From positions 1 through 64,000 of the forward strand of contig JASAMV010000684.1 of NCBI GenBank assembly GCA_030248065.1: a DNA stretch of 64,000 nt, given 5' to 3'. This document shows, piece after piece, positions 29,401 to 51,300 of the stretch; position 1 is the stretch's first letter; every line of letters begins with the position of its first letter. This DNA is from Rhynchonema sp. JSB1_4. Its lineage: Eukaryota > Nematoda > Chromadorea > Monhysterida > Xyalidae. Under the pieces are notes generated by a model. The model was given only the letters and a program-made list of their open reading frames with translations, searched no databases and was not told the origin of the DNA. The translations under genes and the position numbers were made by a program.

Positions 29401-32400
29401 GAGAGTGAAAAGAGAGGGAGGGGGCCACAGACAGACATACATACGCCTTCCTGTTTTAGTAGTATAGATATGGTTAGCCACGCCACGCGTGTGTGCACGT
29501 CCGTGATGAAACCGCCTATTGTGAGAACCGACCTTTGATACAAAAGGCTGAATGGAGGCGGTTGATCTGCTGAAAACTAATTTGAGGGATTACGGCGGCT
29601 AAAAAGCTCACAGCCTTTTTTCGGATCAGACTGAGATTCCTATTTTCTAGTTCTCCAATCGGCCCTGCAAACACAGACACTAGAACAGCCGTCCATTACA
29701 ATCTTGACTGTCTGGACCATGGTTGGGCAAAAAAAACGACGGCGTTTTTTCTCAAAAAAAAACGACGTGTTTGTTTTAAAAAAAAACGCCTGGGTCGTTT
29801 TTCGTTTTTTTAATCCTGAATTTCCTTGATTTTCCCTAATTTTTTAGGGAAAGTACCCTGATTATCAAGGAAAATCAATTTTTTGTCCATTTTTTTTCAA
29901 AAAATTTTCGACCAATTTTTACTTTGTCGAGATACGTCGATATACGCAGTTTGACTTTCAATGATTAGCCCGGCCAAAGTTGGTCCCATGATGCGGGTCT
30001 GATGTGGGATCTTAACAACTCGCTAGAAAAGGGTTGAAACCCGTTTATTTTGCCTCAGAACACGTAGAATTACTTCATTTAACCACGTTTTCTTCCCAAC
30101 ATGAGCGTTTTCCAATTTTTCGTGGGCATATTTTGGTCATCTGGGCGTTTTAAAAAAAACGTTTTTAAAAAAAAACGTTTTTTGCCCAACCCTGGTCTGG
30201 ACGGCTGTTGTCGTGATGCGTGTTGAAACGCTTATTAAAAATAAACCGGAAATAAAAATCTGAAACTGATGAGAAAATGACTGCAAACTTTTTTTTAACT
30301 GCCACAATTCCCGGATTAGTTTTTGGCCCATTGACCAGCTCCAGTCAATCTTTTATATGAAAGGTCGGTTCCCACAAGGGTACAGACCGCAAAGCGACCA
30401 TAAGTAGACGAAATAATTGATGAAAGTCATCCCCAACAGTGATAATTTCGGGGTTATCCACGCTCTACCCAACCTCCATATCTGTTTTCAGTGAGATGAT
30501 CGTTGCAAACCGTCGTTAGCTCGTTAACGTGAGTAACTGGAGAAGCCAACAGTTCCCGCGTTCGAACACTGCCACCTGACAAGATGTGAAGCGTTGAATG
30601 CCATGCAAATGTTGGTTCGGCCACACATGTATGTATAGTGCGTCATAGACCCAAGTTTGACACAAGGACTACTCATGGCTGCCACTTAACTTTTCAATGC
30701 AGCTTTCAGAAGCATACGTTTTTGAAAAACAATTTTTACAACTGCTGTTCGGCCTAAAGAGGGTTCGGCACCATGCGAGACGATTTTATATGAAAAGCTC
30801 TGATTTTAGTTTCTTGATGGCTTGTGTGCCAGAACTTGCGAAATGCGAGCTTCTAGTTTAGAATTTAATAGTCGGAGATGAGTAACCTCGAACGCCAGAC
30901 TGCCACGGCGACCACTTGCTGAAAGTGCACCGGTCGAAATATAACCGCTTGGTTGGATTCGATGCAGTCAATTTTCTGCAAATTGTCACTTAAAATGAGT
31001 ACCGATACCGATACGGCTAGAGAACAACAACAATCTCGTAGAAGCGGTATACATTAAGTTTTAACACACGTAACTAGATAACATTGAGCTATCTAATTTA
31101 ATCTGATCTAATTAATCTAGTTACATAACTTCGAGAGAGTCAACACCCATCTCCTAGAGCTGAAACCAACGCCAATATCTAGTCATCCAGTCTCATCAAA
31201 AAAAGGTTTGCTGTGTCACCGCATTCACGACCACTTACGTGTCAGTTCTCCACGTCTGCATTGTCGTAAAAGACTCTTTACGCCACAAACGCAGGCAAGA
31301 AAAGCGGCCCGGGATGTCGACGCATCTCTTTAACCTTACTGACCTCATGGGGAACGCTGCAACAACATGCTCAACAAGTTGACAACTATAGGTACATACT
31401 CTATGTGTATACGCATGTGACGCGTGGTCTAGGTCTTTGTCCGCGGCTGCCTGGGTGTCATCAGTTAGATGGACAGCCAGGGCTGGTCCAAAAAACCTGA
31501 TGGTACAGTTTCAGACCCAAACTAAGCAGTTTGGGTGAAATCTCACGTGCCAAAAATGGTGGGTGTACCAGGGTTGTTTCAAAAAAAAACAGTTTTTAAT
31601 CTAAAAAAATTAAATTTATTTTTTGTTGAAAAGTCACATTATGCTGTTTTTTCAATTAAAAACACTAGTTTTTCGTAACATAAAATGGTCTAATTCTTCC
31701 AAAAATGGCCTTTTTAGGCATAAATTTGGAAATTTTTTCTGACTTCAACCAATTTCCTAAAATCACGCTTGCGGGACTTGGTCTCGCCGCCAAAATGACT
31801 CATGAAGAAGTGGTGAACCTCAGTTTTTTGAAGTGATGGGCCAGTGCAAAGGTCTTCGGCGCCATAGTTTTCTATAGCCCCACCAATCGGTCGAAAACGA
31901 TTCATGGAGTACATAAAACAAATATTTTCTTATAACAAGGTACAGGTATGCTGGCTCAGAACCGTGAACTAACTAACACTTTTCAGTACATGAATTCTCG
32001 TGTCCCCACAGCGCCATTCAGATGGATTCTATGTGAAGAACTCAGGTACCGAGGCACTTAGAATGCCAAGCGGGTCCCATTGCGGTTTATTTGGGATTTA
32101 CTTCGGATTGTTTTGAGAGTCAAAAATTTCCTGAACAAGCCCGCACAATGTATAAGCATGTCGCACATTACACATGTCACCTGAAACATCGTTTGCGCTA
32201 CTTTTTCTGATTAAAAATTTTTCTAAAACAATATTTTTTCATTGTTTTAAAAGCAGCGCTCTCATAAAAACATTTTTTCAACCCTGGCAGGTACTCTATG
32301 TATTTAAAGTTCTCGTTTTGCCCATACCGTTATCTCCACCGCAGGGCATGTGAATCATTACTTGCACGAGAGGTCCCAGATCGCTGCATGTTTCAATCAG

Positions 32401-34081
32401 AAACGAACTATATTGGTTGGGCGTCCACGGATCCAATCTTAGGTAGTATCTGGAACAAAGTTGTCTTCAAGGTACAGGGCTAAATTGAATTCACACAAAT
32501 TCTCCTTGTCATCATCATCATCATCAAATCAAACAAAAAATTTTCACCAATCAAAATTTTGTAAGAGAAGAAGACAAGCAAGGTTCGTCAGTTTTGTCAT
32601 GTGAGCTCAAATGTGAACATAATGTCAATTAGGCACAATTTTTGACGATGCTGCAGCACGCCCTCCAGAATGAAAAATAGTGGGCATGCGGCACAACCGT
32701 AGAAAGCGGTTCGTCAATTATATGTGTGCAATTATAAAGAGCACGCAATATGATAACATTTCACAGGACCAATGATCCCTTCGTTACTATTGCATACGTG
32801 GTGGTTCCACAATGTATACAGTTTATGCAGGATACCCTATATGGAAATTGAAGAAACTGAATTTGTAAAATTGGGAACGTGAGAGGAAGAAATAGTAACA
32901 TAGTTCAAGAAAGAGACTAATTGTGTTTGCCATCTATTAACTATTTCTAGTATACTCTATTTCTATACTCACTGTATAGATGTCGAATTTTGAACATGGT
33001 CCCTTTTGAGTGGTGCGTACAAACCGTCCCAACTGTCACCCGTCAGATTGACTGTCACATGACAGTCAGCTGCTAGCCGTGGTATGCCGAGGCCGGGATG
33101 AACTTCTACGATGTACGCTGCAACATAATAGTGGTCGACACCTTTTGCTTGAAGCTGTCGGGTGCCCGTGTCGGGTAGGTCGACACTTTTTGGGGAACTG
33201 TCGGGTATATCAGTGTCGGGTGTCGACACATTTTTTGCAACCATCTGGTGTCGGTTGTCGCAAATCCTGCCGGTGGTGCCGATTTCCAGTTGTGGTGTGT
33301 GGGCAGTGGTCACAACAGTCACGCACTCCCGCAGTCACGAACTAGTGCAGATATTCAAGGAACGCATGGTTGGAGAGCAGTGCTCGAACGGAATCCGGAG
33401 AATTTCAATTCTAATAAAATGCCGCGATCCTGCCTAAAAAAGCCGGTATCCCGACCAGATCATGCATTCATATAATGATTCTTTTGACAACTGAGAAATG
33501 TGGAAAAAAACGACGCTAGTTCGGACGAATATGTATCTTGCAGCGTGTTTCATACATGTACACCAAGATTGTATTATTGTGCGACGGTTCAGTCCCGGGG
33601 CACAGGTTCCGGCCAGGCCATTTAGGCCCGGCTGGAGCCTAAGCCTATAAATGGGTCAAATATGCTGGGCCTGAATCGGCCGGGCCTGAAAAACTGGGTC
33701 TGAAAAGATCGGAGCTGAAAGTCGCCAAATACGCTTGTATGTATGCCAGGCGAAGCGAGGAAAGTTACATTATGCCAGTTGAAGCCCAGTGTATCAAATG
33801 TTAAATTATGAAAAACTCCAAACCCGATCCCGACGCCCGATTTTCATTTTCTTCTATCCTGATCCAGAAAATTTTAATCCAATTTTAATTTCAACTCAAA
33901 AAAGCGGGGACCCCTATACCGATAGGCAATCCCGTTCGAGCACTATTGGAGACACCAGCAAAACACGAATTTTACTGTATGTACCTTCGGCAGGAAATGG
34001 GCAACTCAGCGGCCTGGCCGCACCAGCAGCCAACAGCATCAGAAGAACAACGAACGCCTCGTGCCACGCGTGCGAGGCCAT
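23444..34081 (-). CDS. Secreted trypsin-like serine protease, copy A
   Basis: Minus-strand gene. Exons in order: 33985-34081, 30474-30575, 28867-28968, 28405-28564, 26125-26261, 25568-25663, 25167-25191, ~24307-24410, 24007-24164, 23444-23656. Signal peptide MASHAWHEAFVVLLMLLAAG is followed by a pro-region with a CGQPE motif and a basic RRRR site. The S1 protease domain starts near GEPVVAHSWPWLALL. Catalytic His lies in ITAAHC, Asp in PDFAVLRL (made across exons 5/6), Ser in GDSGAPL; GWGK and PICLP are in place. It should be active as an extracellular peptidase. The 25-base GWGK exon differs from copy B only at synonymous sites. Exon 8 (TKESPSLNSNIVYDIRC region) and its junctions are tentative, because its donor and the donor phase of exon 6 are unclear. 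Confidence 0.85.
24426..24612. mobile_element. Fold-back element beside protease A exon 8
   Basis: GATTGTTTGTCTTTTATGAG and its inverted copy bound two arms of about 85 bases with a short loop. It abuts the putative exon 8 acceptor region and is absent from unit B. Confidence 0.8.
24649..25153 (+). mobile_element. hAT-type MITE, subfamily I, copy 2
   Basis: CAGGGTTGGGC to CCAACCCTG, flanked by CCGCCAAA and CCGCCACT (6 of 8). Shorter than copies 1 and 3. It lies between exons 7 and 8 of protease A; unit B lacks it. Confidence 0.8.
25415..25548 (-). repeat. GGGCCTGAA-type interspersed repeat, copy 1
   Basis: Repeated GGCCGGGCCTGAA and AGGCTTAGGCTT motifs, next to GTGCCCCGGGACTGGACCGT. The same block, in plus orientation, occurs at 33574-33730 and 54371-54560. 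It lies just downstream of protease A exon 6. Confidence 0.7.
25712..25866. repeat. Minisatellite of TTTTGGGCCAGGTACC-like units
   Basis: About eight tandem units of 16-20 bases built on CTTTTGGGCCANGT. It lies within an intron of protease A and is absent from unit B. Confidence 0.75.
26515..26770. mobile_element. Fold-back element with about 110-bp arms
   Basis: TATAGTAAATTTCTAATTTC and its inverted copy bound near-perfect arms that continue through CGTTCGAAGTCGAGGCAGGC. The flanking dinucleotide may be a TA duplication. A GCAGGCTCTGCAGGCGC repeat precedes it. Confidence 0.85.
26985..27523. mobile_element. Nested palindromes (outer 83-bp arms, inner GGGTGG element)
   Basis: Outer arms start at CTATAGTCTGTTGATTATAT and reach GTCGACGCCATTCTA, inverted at 27441-27523. 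Inside, a second fold-back (27216-27438) begins GGGTGGCATTTTCGAAACGG and ends as its inverted copy. The centre holds AAACATTCCACGTTAACAGC. No coding sequence seen. Confidence 0.85.
27560..28370. mobile_element. Large fold-back element hosting two further palindromes
   Basis: Outer arms of about 200 bases (27560-27785 and 28150-28370, inverted) share GACAATGACGCCGATCATCG and AAATTCCCCTCCG. Inside lie a small palindrome around 27793-27905 and a GGGTGATATTTTCGAAACGG fold-back at 27922-28149, related to the one at 27216. Absent from unit B. Confidence 0.8.
29235..29468 (-). mobile_element. Helitron-like element, copy 2
   Basis: Minus-strand TCTATACTACTAAAACAGG at its 5' end, CTAG at its 3' end. 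Larger than copy 1 because of a purine-rich insertion (GGGGAGGAAGGGGAAAGG type). Confidence 0.7.
29718..30194 (+). mobile_element. hAT-type MITE, subfamily II
   Basis: CATGGTTGGGC to GCCCAACCCTG with a perfect 8-bp duplication GTCTGGAC. Ends carry AAAAAACGACG and CGTTTTTTGCCC runs. It lies in the intron between protease A exons 2 and 3; absent from unit B. Confidence 0.88.
31569..32286 (+). mobile_element. hAT-type MITE, subfamily III, unit A copy
   Basis: CAGGGTTGTTTC to TTTTCAACCCTG. Flanks GGGTGTAC and GCAGGTAC match at 5 of 8, so it is old. The same element occurs in unit B at 43688, so it predates the duplication. Confidence 0.75.
33574..33730 (+). repeat. GGGCCTGAA-type interspersed repeat, copy 2
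   Basis: TGTGCGACGGTTCAGTCCCG followed by GGCACAGG, GGCCGGGCCTGAA and AGCCTAAGCC motifs, as in the other copies. Confidence 0.7.
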
Positions 34082-34504
34082 TTTTGCGCAACAACGAGTT
34101 GCAGAAGCAGCAAACGGTAGTGTTGGTGGGTAGCTACTAAAACCCGGGATGACTAGGTTGCTTCGTAATAGATATTTTTGCTCTTCGCTGTTCTCTTTCT
34201 GAGCGACGAAGGCCGATTTGGGAAATCGTTTAACTATGAGTGATCAGCAATGAAAGCATTCTCAAAGAATATCTCATCTCAGCACGAAACACTGAAAAGT
34301 TCGCGTTGGATCTATGGAAAACAATGATTTTCGCATCAGGATTTGCATATTTTGTGAGTTCTGTATGTTCAACCAGCATTAAACTTGTCTTAAAAAATAC
34401 CCCCGAAGTTGATTTACATAAGGTGCGCATAGTGCATTGCGAATGCAGCAGGCGATTCACACTTTGGACTGAAATTTCAAAAGTTTCTACATTACCTTAC
34501 GATC

Positions 34505-34832
<328 letters not shown>

Positions 34833-35664
34833 CGTGCTAGCTCTATCTTCATTAACTTTGTATCGTCGTAATCCATGTTGATGCTGCACTGATGGACTCT
34901 TTGTGATGAGACACGACTGTTCGTTTAATAGATCAGGGTGACGAACACATACATGTAGTATAAATCAAATGAAGTATCCCGAAAAGTCGACAATGTTGTA
35001 TCTTGGACTCTGCATGCTTTCTTCATGATAATTCATAGACCTTCTTCAACATTTCGATATCATATGTTTGATAGGCCTCAAAGCCAGAAATCGCAATTAA
35101 AGTAATTAACCATGGTTGCGTTGCTTTTAATTTTTGTCCGTAATAAAAATCTTCACGACTCAAGTATAAGTAGATTTTTATTCAAACTGTGGGCACAGTC
35201 ACGTTCAATTTCAAGGCTTTTGATATTTATAATGTAGGTGCAGCTTTAGCTAGATATTACAGTGACATGGGCACTGCTTGAGACATCAGCGACGTTGAAA
35301 CATCGCGAGCCAATACTCGACGTGCATCGAAGCTACACACCGATTACACCATCCTTTTAGTACGTCGTGTGGAGGAGTTTCTCTTGATTCTACCTCTCGC
35401 CGGCACATGCACACAGCCAGGCGGGCAGTACGGCAGATCACCAGTCCCAATCGAGATTTCTGAGCCAGATAGGCAGCACGCTGAAAAATGCAGTTCTTAC
35501 ACAGTATCCCAGCTTTACAGCATCCTGATTCGTACAGTATTTTTGTGAAGATGAGCCCAACACTCTGTTATCCGTCTTAAGAAAATTACCTATTCCGTGG
35601 GGTCTGCAAGATCGCTGCGGCGCCGGTCAAGCTAAATTCGGCAAATACCTAAAATGCGAAACTC

Positions 35665-46120
<10,456 letters not shown>

Positions 46121-46550
46121 TTTTGCGCAACAACGAGCGTAGAAGCAGCAAACGTTTGGTCGGTCGGTGCTAAAACCCGTGCTGACTAGGTTCCCTCGTG
46201 ACAAATATTTTTGCTCTTCGCTGTTCTCTTTCTGAGCGACGAAGACCTATTTGGGAAATCGTTAACGATGAGTGATCAGCAAATGAAAGCTATATTTTCA
46301 AAGTCAATCTCATCGCAGTATACAAAACACTGAAAAATTCGCGTTGGATCTATGCAAAACAATGATTTTCGCTTCCGGATTTGCATATTTTGTGAGTTCT
46401 ATGTTCAACCAACATTAAACTTGTTTTAAAAAAATACCCCCCGAAGTTGATTTACATTTACAGTGAAGGTGCGCAATCTATTACAAATGCAACAGGCGCG
46501 ATTCACACTTTGGACTGAAATTTCAAAAGTTTCTACATTACCCTACGATC

Positions 46551-46893
<343 letters not shown>

Positions 46894-46974
46894 CATGAAA
46901 AACAGTCCAAGTATTAGGGAGAAATGCATCCCATGCGAGCTTCACACGCGCTTCACCCATTAATTTACTTACAG

Positions 46975-47324
46975 GTCACCGCGTAATCCTGGTAGCCAAG
47001 GTGTACGCGGAAACACGTGGCATCGTCAGATGGCTCCCCTGGACTTTGCTGCCTGTGGATGCCGAAGGCCGGTTGTATGGAGGTGTGAAATGTTTTGAAC
47101 ATTTGCACGTTGTTTTGACACATTTGGCAACCCAACTGTCCATTTCTGGCTCGACTCGTAAAGATTAATTTCGACGGCTTTAATCACCCACATATGTACA
47201 GTATCTACATTCCCACATCACACACTGTATGTAATTTTCACTGGATTTCCTTGACGCTGCAGGCATCGCGAACATCGTCGTTGAACACACGATGGAGTCG
47301 CAACAGGACTGCGCCATTCGTGCA
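46975..47324 (+). CDS. Two orphan coding exons, unknown protein
   Basis: Exons 46975-47092 and 47263-~47324 have good acceptors (ACAG, GCAG) and matching phase 1. They encode HRVILVAKVYAETRGIVRWL followed by a proline/leucine stretch, and then IANIVVEHTMESQQDC. I do not recognise the family. No start codon or stop could be assigned, and the piece lies immediately right of the duplicated block. It may be a gene fragment cut by the rearrangement, or internal exons of a gene whose other parts I missed. Confidence 0.45.
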
Positions 47325-48386
47325 CGTGTATTGACACTATTTGGTGTTGTTGACTGACATGGGCGAAATTGGGTCGCACCGCATCCGCTCTACATGCATC
47401 AGTACTTTGATGCTCAGCTACGTGTGGGTCGGTGATGTTTCACGACAGACTGAGCTGGATTCGGTGATGTTTCATGCTTATATACCTCATATTTCAAGGT
47501 GGCGCACTGATTAGAAACCATCGATGTGCGACCGTCAATAGTCAACATCCGACCAACACCGAACTATGTTGCAAATGTATAACATGGTCATTTACTACTT
47601 GACTGCAGGTGCGCGCGTTGATGTTTCAGTTATCTTGTGTAGAAATGGTTTGTTAGTTAAAAACCTACATTTTTGAAGCATAATGCGCATATCAAACCTG
47701 GTGATCGGATCGGATAGGATCGGTTCTGTGCCTTGGTCGCACGCGACATTTTTTAACTCAAAAAGAAGATTTACTAGAACCACGAATTTTGACCAGCGTA
47801 AAAGTTGTCCCCCCGACCTTAAATCAAGAACTTTTTTTAAGTCGCGGGCGATCCGTGCCGATCAACTCAAGAAGACGTCAATTCAATCCGAAAGAAAACT
47901 AAAATTGGGATCTGGGGTGGAAGACCAGAAGTGGCACAAATGCGCTCCTTATGACTAGTTTTGATGGGAAATCTGTTTTCTGCCTTCGCGCGCCGAAATG
48001 TACTCAAAAGCTGCAAAAAAATCGCTCGATATGCCTAAATTTTAGTTTATTCTGTTTTAGTGCAGGTCCTGTACCAAGACCGTTATTTGTGTGTTGCTCA
48101 AATGCACCTTTGAATCGCTGTGCAAAAACAAAGCTAAAATGAAGTCGGAATGGCACTTTTGAATTTGCATGCATGATCACGCACGCACCATTACGTCACG
48201 AAAAAACACTTGGCTGATGTGAAAGCCATACTGCAACCGTTGCTATATACTGTATGTTAGTATCGTGGGCGTGTGCATCAAAGCATCCATGAGATGCGTT
48301 GCTTCGGTTATTTTCGGTGTTTTGCTTTCGTGATCGACAAAACAATGTCATACACTTACAGTTGCACTTTGGTTCTGCGACTCAGA
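47325..48386. other. No gene recognised
   Basis: ORFs here (47595-47783 minus, 47683-47958 plus, 47951-48142 plus) lack motifs. Presumed upstream region of the M1-like gene. Confidence 0.45.
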
Positions 48387-51300
48387 ATGAGCGCCACCAG
48401 CCTCCCAAGACTAGTTGTGTTGGCGAGTTTCATTTACGCGACTGCAGCTGACGCGCGCTTCAAAAGAAGGTGGTGCAGGCCTCACGAACTAGTCGAACTC
48501 GGAGAACTGGCCATGTTGGTGAACGTAGGCCACTATTTTAAGACACAAATTTAAAGGAATTGGAAATACGATAACGGCGACTATGACCGTTTTCACAATA
48601 GTTTTGAAGAATTCGTCAAAAAAATTGTCCCATCTTGTCTTAACACAGTCTTCTCCCACAGTAACGAAAACGAGACGCAGATCAGTCACGACCTCCATTG
48701 GTTTGGAGTCCAGCCGATGCAGTACAACATACGACTTCGCATTCCGGACATTCCTGACGCCGATCGCCCGAATGTGCCCTATTCAGGCACAGTGGTCATG
48801 AAATTCAGGGTTGTTGAGCCGACTGACACCATAATGCTGCACCGCAACCAACGATCGTTGCCCACAATCTCGCATGCTCAGCTGTGCAAGGGGTACGTGG
48901 ACGAGTATTTGATTGTTAGGATTAGCAAACATGACTTGGGCGGTGGACTTCTTCATAAGCAATTCATATTTTGAGGCCACGGATGATACATATACAAAGC
49001 ACCCAGCGCTTTGTGGGATAATGCGAAAACCCTATAAAGCACATAGCAGTCACTGTTGATGGTGCTGCCGTGGCAACATTTTGGGCCAGCAAAGAATTAT
49101 CATTCCGGTGCTCACAATTCCAATAGAAACCGATGCGGCAACCCATTCGCGCCTTGCGTCAAGAAGGTCGCGCTCGAAACAACAAGGGACCGAATGATGA
49201 TTCAATTATCCAACCGGCTCAAGCGACACGAGGTCTACCGATTGAAGATTCTATTCAATGGGTTGAATCCTTCCCATAACAGCACTGGAAGTCAATACAA
49301 AGGTCAGTGGAACAGCAGACTTGTTCCAGAGATGAAAGCGGGTTGCAGTCAAAAATCAACAGACCTGAGGAGCTTGTGTTGAGCACAGTAAGCACAATGC
49401 CACTTTCATATAACAGTCAAGTCGAACATGAGCTGCAGTAAGTACATAAGTTGTGCCATGTGGAAAGAGAAACTGGCTGAAAGGGTGATAAAAACGTTCC
49501 AATAAAAATTGACATACCATACATAGGTATGTATTTCATCCTGTCGCATTTTTTCATGGAGCCCCCCCCCCCCCCGAATAGAGCCATCGAGAGCTTCATT
49601 CGGAAACGTTTACTGTACATGGAAAACTACGGTGCATTGCAATGCGTTGATTGTAATTGTGCAAAAACTCGATCCGTAACTTTCATGCATGTTCGCGTGC
49701 AATTCTGAATCGACCCGGGCTATCAGCACAATGACGGGGCAACGATATTCACGACTGATTTACCCCTGCATCGATCATCCGGCGTTGAAAGCTCGATTTC
49801 GCTTGTGCGTACAACACCAGGCCAAACATCGTGTGCTGGCCAGTTCACCAGAAATGGATCAAATCCCAAACAAGTGAGTGAGCTGTTTGGTTTCTAAGAC
49901 CATTTTCAATTTTGCAGTGGTTGGTGAGGTTCAAGCTAACAAGTAATTCTTTGCACTCTGTTCGGTTTCCAATGGCTTCAGGAACGGCGACCTAACGGAA
50001 ACATGTTTTGCGGAAACGGTTGCCCTCTCGACATTCAGATTCGGGTTTAGCTTGCTCGAAGGCTATAAAATGCATCCAGATTCTTCATATCCCGATCCCG
50101 CGTTACGTGGACTGCCGAATATAGGCGTTAGTTGCCTTTGATTGTCTAATGTATGTATGTATTTACATTTTCGGAATGTCTGGCTGAGAAAGGTCTATCA
50201 TCTGAGTTTATCCATCATGTGTTTTTCAAGCTTCTGATAAACTAAAATCAGCCCGCCTGCCCGGCAGTGGTCGTCACTCGTTTCGATTCCGAAATTTAAA
50301 CAACTCAAAGCTGAGAAAAAGTCCCGGAATTTAATCAAATCAACTGTGCAACAACACGGCCCCGTACTGCCGAACTCTATGAATTGCACTTTATGACAGA
50401 TTTTCCACGTATCTGAGCTGAACAAGACGAACCTAAACTGGATACACGACCAAGTGGTGTTCTACGTGGAGCGCGTGTCGCAAATCGTACAAATGCCATT
50501 CGTAACGCCGAAACTGGATTTGATCATTCAGCCTCTCAACTGGGATTTGTTGGCATTCACAAACATGGGCATGATTATGTTCACCGACGTCTTGTTCTAG
50601 TGAGCAGGAATGTTTTTTTATATACAATATGATTGAACCCTTTCTAGTTTTTCTCATCCAATCCTGCAAAGAGTGGCTTGAAATGTCAGTTCCTGGTTGC
50701 AAGGTTTTCGGCCATATAATCGCGCACAGTGCATCGGTTAGGAGACAACAAAGTCTCACGTAGTAGGCATAGCTCGCATTGCCTGACGAAAACGCACTGG
50801 AGAGCAGCGTGCTCAACAACAATTTCAGCGGCGCTGATCGGCAGGAACCACCAGATGACTGGAAGCACCGCGTTGCCGTTTATGTTCTCGCACCCACCGT
50901 TGTGCAGCAGTGGACCGGCTACCTTTCCTTGGGAACTTGGAACACTGCGGCCCTTCTGGTTGGATATTTCTGGATGTATCATTACATTTGGCAATAGTTA
51001 GAAGAAGAAGAATTATGTGCGCTTTCTTTTCAACGCTTGGAATCGTAACTTTAAATTCCTGGAACCGATTGAAACCAAATTTTGCACACAGCATGAGCGG
51101 ATGCAAGTAATGTGTAACTCACAGGGTTGGAAAAAAAATTTTTTTAAACAAGTTTTTTTTCAAAAAGTCTGAGATTCAGGGAAATTTTACCAAATTTGCC
51201 TTAAAAACGCGCAAAAACGCGAAAAAATGCAATTTTAATTGACAAGTCACTTTTGTGACTTAGTTTGCATCACTTATGAAGGGTGTTTACGTCATTTCGG

